Both the position numbers and the translations under genes were made by a program. Shown here piece after piece: positions 7,431 to 14,703 of a DNA stretch of 17,907 nucleotides (its first letter is position 1; each line of letters starts with the position of its first letter). The DNA comes from Usitatibacter sp035624355 (GTDB taxonomy: Bacteria > Pseudomonadota > Gammaproteobacteria > Burkholderiales > Usitatibacteraceae), in the NCBI GenBank assembly GCA_035624355.1, contig DASPRQ010000028.1, positions 1-17,907 on the forward strand, written 5' to 3'. The notes below the pieces were generated by a model that was not told where the DNA came from, made no database searches, and saw only the letters and a program-made list of their open reading frames with translations.

Positions 7431-8510
7431 ATGGACCGTCGTACTTTTATTCGCCTGTCCGGCCTCGCGTCCGCGAGCCTCGCGCTTCCGGCGACTCGTG
7501 CGGTCGCCGCGGAAGACACGTCCGCACCGTGGCGGACGTTCGAAGTGACTACCCGGGTCGAGATCCCCGATTCCTCCGGCATCACCCGCGTCTGGCTTCC
7601 AGTGCCCCTTCTCGAGGACCGTCCCTTCGTGAGGCCCCTGGGCAACTCGTTCGAGGCCCAGGGCGGCAGCGCGCGCTTCGCGGTCGATCCCAACTACGCC
7701 GCGGGCATGGTCTGCGGCGAGTGGCCCTCGGGCGTGAAGCCCGTGCTCGAGCTGAAGAGCCGGTTCGCCACGCGCGATGCCCGGGTGGACCTCGCGAAGG
7801 CGGGCAACCCGATCCCGGAAACCCCCGCCGTGCTCGCGCGCTACACCGCCTCGACCACGCACATGCCCACGGGCGGCGCCGTCTACGCGCTCTCCTCCGA
7901 GATCGTGAAGGGAGCGGGCGACGACATCGAGAAAGCCCACGCGATCTACGAATGGATCGTCGAGAACACGTACCGCAACCCGGACACGAAAGGGTGCGGC
8001 GCGGGCGACATCGGCTTCATGGTCGAGAACAAGTCGTGGGGAGGCAAGTGCGCGGACCTGAACGCGCTCTTCACGACGCTCGCGCGCTCCCAGGGCATCC
8101 CCGCGCGCGACCTCTACGGCATCCGGGTCGCCGATTCGCGCCTCGGCTACAAGAGCCTCGGCAAGAGCGGCGACATCACCAAGGCCCAGCACTGCCGCGC
8201 CGAGTTCTACTCCAAGGCCCACGGCTGGGTCCCCGTGGATCCGGCGGACGTGCGCAAGGTGATCCTCGAGGAGCAGGGCGGCAAGAAGATCGACGACCCG
8301 ATGGTGGTCGCCGCGCGCAAGCGGCTGTTCGGATCCTGGGAGATGAACTGGCTGCCGTACAACTACGCGAACGAGGTGGCGCTGCCCGGCTCGGCGCACG
8401 GGCCGGTCACGTTCCTCATGTACCCGCAGGGCGAGACCGCGGAAGGGCGCCGCGACAGCCTCGATCCGGACCATTTCACATACCGGATCGCCTCGACAGA
8501 GGTCGCCTGA
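7431..8510 (+). CDS. Tat-exported transglutaminase-like domain protein
   Basis: A 359-residue predicted periplasmic protein. The N-terminus MDRRTFIRLSGLASASLALP carries the twin-arginine motif RRTFIR and a signal core ending near AVAA (about residue 27). The transglutaminase-like (cysteine-protease fold) core has Cys207 in WGGKCADLNALF, His254 in QHCRAEFY and Asp270 in GWVPVDPAD, a complete Cys-His-Asp triad. The frame extends upstream to 7344, but the Tat motif and the GGAG site 7 bases before 7431 fix this start. Bacterial members act as peptidases or amidases or cross-link amines; the substrate is unknown. It heads a rightward unit with tlpA 25 bases downstream and egtD beyond. Confidence 0.88.
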   Translation: MDRRTFIRLSGLASASLALPATRAVAAEDTSAPWRTFEVTTRVEIPDSSGITRVWLPVPLLEDRPFVRPLGNSFEAQGGSARFAVDPNYAAGMVCGEWPSGVKPVLELKSRFATRDARVDLAKAGNPIPETPAVLARYTASTTHMPTGGAVYALSSEIVKGAGDDIEKAHAIYEWIVENTYRNPDTKGCGAGDIGFMVENKSWGGKCADLNALFTTLARSQGIPARDLYGIRVADSRLGYKSLGKSGDITKAQHCRAEFYSKAHGWVPVDPADVRKVILEEQGGKKIDDPMVVAARKRLFGSWEMNWLPYNYANEVALPGSAHGPVTFLMYPQGETAEGRRDSLDPDHFTYRIASTEVA

Positions 8511-8535
8511 GCGCGCGCTCGAGAGCTCTTCGGGG

Positions 8536-9063
8536 ATGAGGACCGCCTGGCGGTGGATCGCCGCGGCGGCGGCGAGCGCGGCCGTGCTCGCGGTCGCGGC
8601 CGATCCCCCGATGCGCGCCTGGGCGGAGCGCGCGACCCCGCCCCTCGTGCTCAAGGACCTCGCGGGGCGGGAGGTGGACCTGCGCTCGCTCCGGGGCCAC
8701 GTGGTGCTGGTGAACTTCTGGGCGACGTGGTGCGGGCCCTGCATCGCGGAGATGCCCGCGCTGCAGCGGCTGCACGAGCGCCTCGGGGGCGAGCCGTTCG
8801 AGGTGCTCGCGGTGAACTACGGCGAGTCGCGCCCGAAAGTGGAGGGCTTCGTGCGCAAGAAGGGCTTCACGTTCGACGTGCTGCTCGATCCCGACCAGGC
8901 CGCCGCCGACGCGTGGAAGGCGAGGGGCCTGCCGATGACCTACCTCGTCGATGCGGACGGGCGCGTGCGCTACTGGAGCTTCGGCGAGCGCGACTGGAGC
9001 TCGGGGGAGTCGCTGCACCAGGTCGAGGAGCTGCTCGCGGAGGCATCCCGTGCCCGACGATAA
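8536..9063 (+). CDS. TlpA/ResA-family thiol-disulfide oxidoreductase
   Basis: A 175-residue membrane-anchored or secreted thioredoxin-fold protein. A signal or anchor segment spans about residues 6-22. The redox motif WATWCGPC has Cys66 and Cys69, and the cis-proline is Pro133 in GLPMTYLVDADG. Family members reduce periplasmic disulfides, for example during cytochrome c maturation, but no cytochrome gene is nearby. It starts 25 bases after the transglutaminase gene, and its last 14 bases overlap the egtD start, so the egtD ribosome site is inside this gene. Whether it serves the ergothioneine/selenoneine pathway or is merely co-transcribed is not known. Confidence 0.9.
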   Translation: MRTAWRWIAAAAASAAVLAVAADPPMRAWAERATPPLVLKDLAGREVDLRSLRGHVVLVNFWATWCGPCIAEMPALQRLHERLGGEPFEVLAVNYGESRPKVEGFVRKKGFTFDVLLDPDQAAADAWKARGLPMTYLVDADGRVRYWSFGERDWSSGESLHQVEELLAEASRARR

Positions 9064-10024
9064 GCCGATCGCGCCGCGCATCGTGGACCGCTCGCGGCCC
9101 GAGGGCGCCGACGAGCGCTCGGCGGTGGTCGAACGCCTGCTCGAGGCCCCGGCGAGCATCGCCCCGCGCTACTTCTACGACGAGCTGGGCTGCGCGCTCT
9201 ACGGCGCCATCTGCCGGCTGCCGGAGTACTACCCGACGCGCACCGAGACCGCGCTCGTCCGCGAGCATCGGGGAGAGATCGCCGCGGCGATCGGCCTCGG
9301 GCGCCAGCTCGTGGACCTGGGCGCGGGCGACTGCTGCAAGGCGCGATCGTGGATGCCGTTCCTCGATCCGGTGCGCTACGTCGCGGTCGACATCGCGGGG
9401 GCCGAGATCGAGCGGGCGCTCGTGCGCATGGCGCCCGATTTCCCCGCTGTCGAAATGGTGGGCCTCGTGGCGGACTTCGCCCGCGGCCTGCCGCTCGAAG
9501 GCATCCTCGACGGCGCCGCGGCGGCGTTCCTCTATCCCGGATCGAGCATCGGCAACTTCACCCCGGCCGAGGCCGTGGCGTTCCTGGCGGGGATCGCCCG
9601 CGAGTGCCGGTCGCGCCCGGGCAGCGGATTGCTGATCGGCGTGGACGCGAAGAAGGACCGGGCCACTCTCGACGCGGCCTACGACGACGCGCTCGGCGTG
9701 ACGGCCGCCTTCAACCGCAACATCCTCGCGCACCTCAACCGGCGCTTCGGCTTCGACTTCGACGTGCGCGCTTTCGGGCACCTCGGCTTCTACAACGAGG
9801 ACGAGGGGCGCATCGAGATGCACCTGGAATCGTCGCGCGCGCAGGCGGTGAGCCTGGGCGGCGGCCTCGTGCGCCGCTTCGCGAAGGGCGAGCGCATCCA
9901 CACCGAGAACTCGTACAAGTACGGCGCCGCGCAGTTCGAGGCGATGCTCGCCGAGGCGGGATTCGGCTCCGTGCGCCGTTGGGCCGCGCCGCGCGACGCC
10001 TACTTCGTCTTCTACGCCTCGTAG
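9050..10024 (+). CDS. egtD: L-histidine N-alpha-methyltransferase EgtD
   Basis: EgtD transfers three methyl groups from S-adenosylmethionine to the alpha-amine of histidine to make hercynine, the shared precursor of ergothioneine and selenoneine. The 324-residue protein shows YFYDELGCALYGAICRLPEY (41-60), the SAM loop DLGAGDCCKAR (about 89-99), LYPGSSIGNF (about 161-170) and the histidine-binding segment ERIHTENSYKY (about 281-291), whose Glu and Ser match the E282/S284 pair known from the mycobacterial enzyme. The start is GTG at 9050, set by GGAGG six bases upstream inside tlpA; the ATG further up (8951) would add a meaningless segment. It converges on egtB with 24 bases between stops. It is the only hercynine source in view, serving both EgtB and SenA. 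Confidence 0.95.
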   Translation: MPDDKPIAPRIVDRSRPEGADERSAVVERLLEAPASIAPRYFYDELGCALYGAICRLPEYYPTRTETALVREHRGEIAAAIGLGRQLVDLGAGDCCKARSWMPFLDPVRYVAVDIAGAEIERALVRMAPDFPAVEMVGLVADFARGLPLEGILDGAAAAFLYPGSSIGNFTPAEAVAFLAGIARECRSRPGSGLLIGVDAKKDRATLDAAYDDALGVTAAFNRNILAHLNRRFGFDFDVRAFGHLGFYNEDEGRIEMHLESSRAQAVSLGGGLVRRFAKGERIHTENSYKYGAAQFEAMLAEAGFGSVRRWAAPRDAYFVFYAS

Positions 10025-10048
10025 GGCGCCGTCAGCGGCCCGCCCCGG

Positions 10049-11323
10049 TCACGCGTCGCGGGCGACGCGCACGCCCGAGAACTGCCAGCGCGCGTCGGCG
10101 GGAAAGAAGTTGCGGTACGTCGCGCGGACGTGGGAAGCGGGCGTAGCGCACGATCCGCCGCGCAGGACGTACTGGTTCGCCATGAACTTGCCGTTGTATT
10201 CGCCGACGGCACCCGGTGCGGGCCGATAGCCGGGATAGGGCCCGTAGTCGCTGCGCGTCCACTCCCATACGTCGCCGAACGCCTGGGCGAGCGTGCCCTC
10301 CGCCGGCATCTCGCGCGCGGCGAGGGGGTGCAGCGCGCCGCTTTCCAGGAAGTTTCCCTCGATGGGCATCGCGGCTGCGGCGACCTCCCACTCCGCCTCC
10401 GACGGCAGCCGCGCGCCGGCCCAGCGCGCGTACGCGTCGGCCTCGTAGAAGCTCACGTGGCAGACCGGCGTGTGCGGCTCGATCGCGACGAGCCCGTGCA
10501 GCGTGAAGGTCCGCCACTCGCCGTCGCGCCGCTCCCAATAGGCCGGCGCCTCCCAGCCGCGCGCGACGACCGTGTCCCACCCGGCGGAGAGCCACAGCTC
10601 CGGCCTACGGTATCCCCCATCCTCGACGAAGCGGAGGAAATCTCCGTGCGTCACGGGATGGGAGGCGATCTCGAAATCGCGCAGCCACACGCGGTGGCGC
10701 GGCGATTCGTTGTCGAAGGCGAAGCCGTCGCCCTGGTGCCCGATCTCGTGCGCCCCGCCCGCCACGGCGATCCAGCGCGTCGCGCCGGGGCGGATCGGCG
10801 TGAGCGGCCAGGGCTTGCGATAGGCGGGACGGCCGGGGTTGCGCGACAGGAGGTCCTTCACGTCGGTGAGGATGAGCTCCTGGTGCTGCTGCTCGTGGTT
10901 GAGGCCCAGCTCCACGAGGCCGCGCTCGCGTGCGTCGAAGGCGCGCTCCTCGAGGAGGCCGGACATCAGCTGGTCGACGTGGCGCCGGTAGGCGAGCACC
11001 TCGCCGAGGGAGGGGCGCGACAGCAGGCCGCGCTGGGCACGCGGGTGCCGGTCGCCCACCGCCTGGTAGTACGAGTTGAACAGCACGCGAAAGGAGGGAT
11101 CGTAGGGAGCGAAGCCGCGCGGGGCGAGCACGAAGGTCTCGAAGAACCACGTGGTGTGCGCGAGGTGCCATTTCACCGGGCTCGCGTCCGGCATGGACTG
11201 GATCGCGCAATCCTCCGGCGAGAGCGGCGCGGCGAGCGCGAGCGTGGCGTCGCGCACGCGGGGGTAGGCCTGCGCCTGCGCGCGATGCGGCGCGGGAACG
11301 TTGCGAGTGGCCGGCTTCCTCAT
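10049..11323 (-). CDS. egtB: Ergothioneine sulfoxide synthase EgtB
   Basis: A non-heme iron enzyme that joins hercynine to a thiol (cysteine or gamma-glutamylcysteine) using oxygen, giving a sulfoxide later cleaved to ergothioneine. The 424-residue protein has an N-terminal DinB-like four-helix part with KWHLAHTTWFFETF (His56 as probable first iron ligand, His53 alternative) and NHEQQHQEL (His143, His147). A formylglycine-generating-enzyme-like domain follows, with FDNESPRHRV, ARLPSEAEWEVA, DVWEWTRSDYGPYPGY and YVLRGGSCATP. An AAGGGG ribosome site precedes the ATG at 11323. It is third after senB and selD in the same direction, 34 bases after selD. No EgtA, EgtC or EgtE gene is in view, so which thiol it uses cannot be told. 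Confidence 0.93.
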   Translation of the reverse strand: MRKPATRNVPAPHRAQAQAYPRVRDATLALAAPLSPEDCAIQSMPDASPVKWHLAHTTWFFETFVLAPRGFAPYDPSFRVLFNSYYQAVGDRHPRAQRGLLSRPSLGEVLAYRRHVDQLMSGLLEERAFDARERGLVELGLNHEQQHQELILTDVKDLLSRNPGRPAYRKPWPLTPIRPGATRWIAVAGGAHEIGHQGDGFAFDNESPRHRVWLRDFEIASHPVTHGDFLRFVEDGGYRRPELWLSAGWDTVVARGWEAPAYWERRDGEWRTFTLHGLVAIEPHTPVCHVSFYEADAYARWAGARLPSEAEWEVAAAAMPIEGNFLESGALHPLAAREMPAEGTLAQAFGDVWEWTRSDYGPYPGYRPAPGAVGEYNGKFMANQYVLRGGSCATPASHVRATYRNFFPADARWQFSGVRVARDA

Positions 11324-11357
11324 GAGCCCCCCTTGGCGGACCTGCGCCGCCGCAAGG

Positions 11358-12401
11358 TCAATCGACCGTGATGGCCGCGGGTCCTTCCCGCATTTGCCCG
11401 ATGACGGCGGCGCTGCCGAAGCCCTCGTCGCGGAAGACGCCGAGCACCGCGTCGCACGCCGCGGGCGCGCAGGCGACCAGCAGCCCGCCGCTCGTCTGCG
11501 GGTCCGTGAGCAGCGCGCGCTCGGTTTCCCCGATGCCGGTTCCCAGCTTCACGCTCGCGCCGTAGCTCGACCAGTTGCGCGCCGAGGCTCCGGTCACGAG
11601 GCCCGCGCGGGCGAGCTCTAGCGTCCCGGGAAGCAGCGGCACCGCGCTCCAGTCCACGTGGGCCGCGGTGCCGGATGCCTTCGCGAGCTCGCGAAGGTGT
11701 CCCAGCAGGCCGAAGCCCGTCACATCAGTGAGCGCGTGCACGTCCGCCATCTCGGCGAGCCGCGTCCCCGGGGTGTTGAGCGCGGTCGTGCACTCGATCA
11801 TCGCCCGGTAGCCCTGCGCGTCGAGGCGGCCCTTCTTGAGCGCGGCGCTGTAGACGCCGACGCCGAGCGGCTTGCCGAGGATGAGCTTGTCGCCCGGGCG
11901 CGCGCCGGAGTTGCGCTTCACGTGGCGCGGATCGACGAGCCCGATGGCGACCAGGCCGTAGATGGGCTCGACCGAATCGATGGTGTGGCCGCCCGCGATG
12001 GGAATGCCCGCCCGCGCGCACACCGACTCGCCGCCTTCGAGGATCCTGCGGATCACGTCGAGCGGGAGCTGGTTCACGGGCATGCCCACGAGGGCGAGGG
12101 CGAAGAGCGGCTGGCCGCCCATCGCGTACACGTCGGAGATGGCGTTGGTGGCGGCGATCGCGCCGAAGTCGAAGGGATCGTCCACGATCGGCATGAAGAA
12201 GTCGGTCGTGGCCACGATCGCCTGGCGCTCGTTGAGCTGGTAGACCGCCGCGTCGTCGCTCGTCTCGATGCCCACGAGCAGGTCCTTCGGCAGGAGCGCC
12301 GGGGTGCTCTTGGCGAGGATCTGCTCGAGCACGCCGGGAGCGATCTTGCAGCCGCACCCGCCGCCGTGGCTGAACTGGGTGAGGCGCACCTGCATGTCCA
12401 T
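11358..12401 (-). CDS. selD: Selenide, water dikinase (selenophosphate synthetase) SelD / SenC
   Basis: SelD converts selenide and ATP into selenophosphate, AMP and phosphate. With start 12401 it is 347 residues, the length of E. coli SelD. The opening RLTQFSHGGGCGCKI holds catalytic Cys16 and Lys19, matching E. coli Cys17 and Lys20, so this is the cysteine rather than selenocysteine form. Metal and ATP residues Asp50, Asp67, Asp90 and Asp226 (HALTDVTGFG) are present. GAGGAG lies 10 bases before 12401; an in-frame ATG at 12434, one base after the senB stop, would add 11 residues and is a fair alternative. Placement directly after senB makes it the SenC of a selenoneine cluster; it could also feed selenoprotein or selenouridine pathways elsewhere in the genome. 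Confidence 0.95.
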   Translation of the reverse strand: MDMQVRLTQFSHGGGCGCKIAPGVLEQILAKSTPALLPKDLLVGIETSDDAAVYQLNERQAIVATTDFFMPIVDDPFDFGAIAATNAISDVYAMGGQPLFALALVGMPVNQLPLDVIRRILEGGESVCARAGIPIAGGHTIDSVEPIYGLVAIGLVDPRHVKRNSGARPGDKLILGKPLGVGVYSAALKKGRLDAQGYRAMIECTTALNTPGTRLAEMADVHALTDVTGFGLLGHLRELAKASGTAAHVDWSAVPLLPGTLELARAGLVTGASARNWSSYGASVKLGTGIGETERALLTDPQTSGGLLVACAPAACDAVLGVFRDEGFGSAAVIGQMREGPAAITVD

Positions 12402-12435
12402 GGGTCGCGCGCTCCTCGATTCGAAGGGGATCATT

Positions 12436-13407
12436 CTAACGCCGCGCCGTGAGCCGCGCGGCGAGGTGGCGCACGGCGGCCGCCTCCGCCGCGGGGCGGA
12501 AGAGAGTCCTGCGGCGTGCGCACGCGCGGCGCAGCTCCGCGAGCCACGCGGGATCGTCGAGCGCGCGCGCGAGCATCGCGGCGAGCCCGGCGGCGTCCCG
12601 CGGCTCGAAGAGGCCCGGATAGTCCCGGCCGAGCATGCCGACGTTGCCCGAGATGCGGCTCGCGATCACCGGCGTTCCGGCGGCGATCGCTTCCACGATC
12701 ACGTTCGCGCCCCCCTCGACCACCGAGGGATGCACGAGCACGTGCGCGCGGGCCATCGCCGCGCGGGCGAGCCCGTGGGACAGCGGGCCCGAATAGCGGT
12801 AGCGCGGCTCGGCGCGCTCCAGCGCGCGCGCTTCCTCCGCCAGCCCCGCGTCGAGCGCCGCACCCACGTGCCGCACGCGGATCGGAAGCCCCGGCGGCAG
12901 GCGGCGGATCGCCTCGAAGAGCGTGCGCGGGTCCTTCTCCGCGCGCAGGTGGCCCACGGCGACGCAGTCCAAGCGCCCGGCGGGCTTGCGCCGGGCCGCG
13001 AGCAAGGGCGCCGACTGGAAGATCACCTCGCACTTGCGCCGCCACACGGGCTGAAGCAGGCGCGGCGCATCTTCCTGGAGCGCGACGAGGCGGTCGGCCC
13101 GGTCGAGGGAAGCCGCGCATTCCGCGCTTCCGGGCAGGTCGCGATAGAGGTCCGTGCCGGTGAGCACCACGGCCATGCGGCGCCCGCCGGACTCGCGGTG
13201 GAAGCGCGCGATGGAGTCGGCGCTTCGGCAGGCGTGCAGGGCGATCAGCGCGTCGGCCTCTTCCCCGTCCCAGGCCGTCTGTACAATGGGCCGGAAGCGA
13301 TCGCGCAGCATCCCGGCCCACCGGATCGCGGTGCGCCAGTTGCCGTTGTTCGCGCTTCTCGTCCCCGGCGTCACGATGCAGACCACAGGTTTGGCGAGCC
13401 GGCCCAT
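12436..13407 (-). CDS. senB: Selenosugar synthase SenB (GT-B glycosyltransferase family)
   Basis: A 323-residue GT4-like glycosyltransferase. In characterised selenoneine clusters SenB couples selenophosphate with a UDP-sugar (UDP-GlcNAc) to form a 1-selenosugar, the first C-Se bond. Features seen: the N-terminal CIVTPGTRSANNGNWRTAIRW (10-30), typical of this family, VLTGTDLYRDL (81-91), VGHLRAEKDPRTLFEAI (151-167) and the C-terminal donor site EGGANVIVEA (231-240, E-x7-E). The N-terminal NNGNWRTA motif and adjacency to selD and an EgtB-like gene separate it from generic GT4 enzymes. The start ATG at 13407 has no Shine-Dalgarno sequence but follows a perfect TATAAT by six bases. The frame is open to 13467, but that would cross the promoter. 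Confidence 0.92.
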   Translation of the reverse strand: MGRLAKPVVCIVTPGTRSANNGNWRTAIRWAGMLRDRFRPIVQTAWDGEEADALIALHACRSADSIARFHRESGGRRMAVVLTGTDLYRDLPGSAECAASLDRADRLVALQEDAPRLLQPVWRRKCEVIFQSAPLLAARRKPAGRLDCVAVGHLRAEKDPRTLFEAIRRLPPGLPIRVRHVGAALDAGLAEEARALERAEPRYRYSGPLSHGLARAAMARAHVLVHPSVVEGGANVIVEAIAAGTPVIASRISGNVGMLGRDYPGLFEPRDAAGLAAMLARALDDPAWLAELRRACARRRTLFRPAAEAAAVRHLAARLTARR

Positions 13408-14695
13408 CGGCGAATTATACGAAGGCGAGCGCCTCGCCGAGGCGCTCGCCGACGCACGCGAGCGCACGCTCGGCGCCTACGCGCACCTGGACCTCGCGCG
13501 CCTCGAGTTTCCGTGCATCGCGATCGTGAATCCCGCGCTCTGGGAGCTCGCGCACATCGCCTGGTTCCAGGAGCACTGGTGCCTGCGGCAGCGCACCGAC
13601 GGCGGCCTCGGCCCCTCGCTCCTCGCGGATGCCGACGCGCTCTTCAATTCGAGCACCGTGCCCCACGATTCGCGCTGGCACCTGCCGTATCCGCCGGAGC
13701 GCGTGCTGCGCGCCTACATGGCGGACACGCTGCAAGCCACGCTCGATGCGCTCGAGCGCACGCCGGAGGAGGGGCGCTATTTCTTCAAGCTCGCGCTGCT
13801 GCACGAGGACATGCACGGCGAGGCGCTGCTCATGACGCTGCAGACGTTAGGCCTCGCCGCGCCGCCGCTGGGGGCCTACGAGCCGCCGCGCGGGCGCGAG
13901 GAAGCCGCCTTCGACGTGTGCTTCGCCGGCGGCGAGGTCGCGCTCGGGACGGCGCGCGGCGAGAAGCGGTTCACCTTCGACAACGAGAAGTGGTCGCACC
14001 CGGTGCGCGTCGAGTCGTTCTCGATCTCGTCGCTGCCCGTGCGCCAGGGCGATTTCGCGGCGTTCGCGGAGGACGGCGGCTACGCGCGGCGCGACCTCTG
14101 GAGCGCGGAGGGCTGGGCGTGGCGCGAGCGTTCGGGGCGCGAGGCGCCCCGCGGCTGGCGGCGCGAGGGAGCGACCTGGGCCGCCCGGCGCTTCGACCGG
14201 ACCGAAGCGATCGATCCTTCCGCGCCGATGGTCCACGTCTCGCTGCACGAGGCGCGCGCATGGTGCCGCTGGGCGGGACGGCGCCTGCCGACGGAGGCCG
14301 AGTGGGAGTTCGCGGCGCGCAACGGCGGCGCCGGCGACCGGTTCCCGTGGGGCGAGGCCCCGCTCGGCGACGGAGCGATGCTCGACTTCCGCCACGCGGC
14401 GCCCGCCATCGCGCCCGATCCGGCGCCCTCGCGCTCGGGGCTGCGGCTCATGCTCGGCGGCGTCTGGGAATGGACCGCGAGCCCCTTCGAGCCGTATCCC
14501 GGCTTCCGTCCCGATCCCTATCGCGACTACTCCGAGCCCTGGTTCCATACCCACTTCGTGCTGCGCGGCGGAAGCTTCGCGACCCGCTCGCGCCTGGTCC
14601 ACAACCGCTTCCGCAACTTCTACGTGCCGGACCGGGACGACGTGTTCGCGGGATTGCGCACGTGCGCGGTCGAGGAAGGTCGCGGCGTGTCATAA
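13376..14695 (+). CDS. senA: Selenoneine synthase SenA (EgtB-like non-heme iron enzyme)
   Basis: SenA joins hercynine to the SenB-made selenosugar by oxidative C-Se bond formation, leading to selenoneine. The 439-residue protein has a DinB-like half with PALWELAHIAWFQEHW (His60) and LLHEDMHGEALLMTLQTLG (His143, His147), an intact three-histidine iron site. A sulfatase-modifying-factor-like half follows: FDNEKWSHPV, RRLPTEAEWEFAAR, LGGVWEWTASPFEPYPGF, VLRGGSFATRSRL. The pattern differs from the EgtB at 10049-11323, and divergence from senB supports the SenA call. The only ATG near the domain start is at 13376; it overlaps the senB 5' end by 32 bases and lacks a clear ribosome site. A TTG at 13391 is an alternative. 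A frame open to 13154 is a senB shadow. Confidence 0.9.
   Translation: MQTTGLASRPIGELYEGERLAEALADARERTLGAYAHLDLARLEFPCIAIVNPALWELAHIAWFQEHWCLRQRTDGGLGPSLLADADALFNSSTVPHDSRWHLPYPPERVLRAYMADTLQATLDALERTPEEGRYFFKLALLHEDMHGEALLMTLQTLGLAAPPLGAYEPPRGREEAAFDVCFAGGEVALGTARGEKRFTFDNEKWSHPVRVESFSISSLPVRQGDFAAFAEDGGYARRDLWSAEGWAWRERSGREAPRGWRREGATWAARRFDRTEAIDPSAPMVHVSLHEARAWCRWAGRRLPTEAEWEFAARNGGAGDRFPWGEAPLGDGAMLDFRHAAPAIAPDPAPSRSGLRLMLGGVWEWTASPFEPYPGFRPDPYRDYSEPWFHTHFVLRGGSFATRSRLVHNRFRNFYVPDRDDVFAGLRTCAVEEGRGVS
13414..13419 (-). promoter_or_regulatory. Candidate -10 box of the senB-selD-egtB unit
   Basis: A perfect TATAAT on the minus strand, six bases before the senB ATG, in otherwise GC-rich sequence. 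The -35 region is poor and falls inside the inverted repeat at 13424-13450. Transcription would start at about the ATG, implying a leaderless mRNA. The box lies within the senA coding frame. Confidence 0.5.
13424..13450. repeat. Perfect 12-bp inverted repeat beside the senA/senB divergent starts
   Basis: GGCGAGCGCCTC, a 3-base centre GCC, then GAGGCGCTCGCC. It lies in the first codons of senA (GERLAEALA) and just upstream of the senB TATAAT box, covering the -35 position. It may be an operator for senB, a hairpin in senA mRNA, or chance from GC-rich Glu-Arg-Leu-Ala codons. Confidence 0.6.
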
Positions 14696-14696
14696 T
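14688..14696 (+). promoter_or_regulatory. Extended -10 promoter element for SRP RNA
   Basis: TGT followed by CATAAT (14691-14696), ending 7 bases before the predicted 5' end of the SRP RNA at 14704. The TAA of senA (14693-14695) is inside the box. The -35 is poor (GGTCGA at 14668-14673), which suits an extended -10 promoter. Confidence 0.6.
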
Positions 14697-14703
14697 CGTT
14701 TCC

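Noticed and set aside
7289..7693. N-terminal extension of the oxidoreductase frame up to 7693
   Set aside because: It would cross the divergent promoter region and the Tat signal of the transglutaminase; MSVAEPF at 7288 is the natural start.
5270..8539. Rightward open frame of 1089 codons
   Set aside because: It lies opposite the oxidoreductase and overlaps the transglutaminase in another frame; high GC keeps the shadow frame open. It has no recognisable domains.
12402..12434. Upstream ATG of selD at 12434
   Set aside because: Possible by coupling to the senB stop, but the ribosome site, the family length and the RLTQFSHGGGCGC opening favour 12401.
13154..13375. N-terminal extension of senA to 13154
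   Set aside because: This stretch is the antisense of senB, whose coding sequence is well supported.
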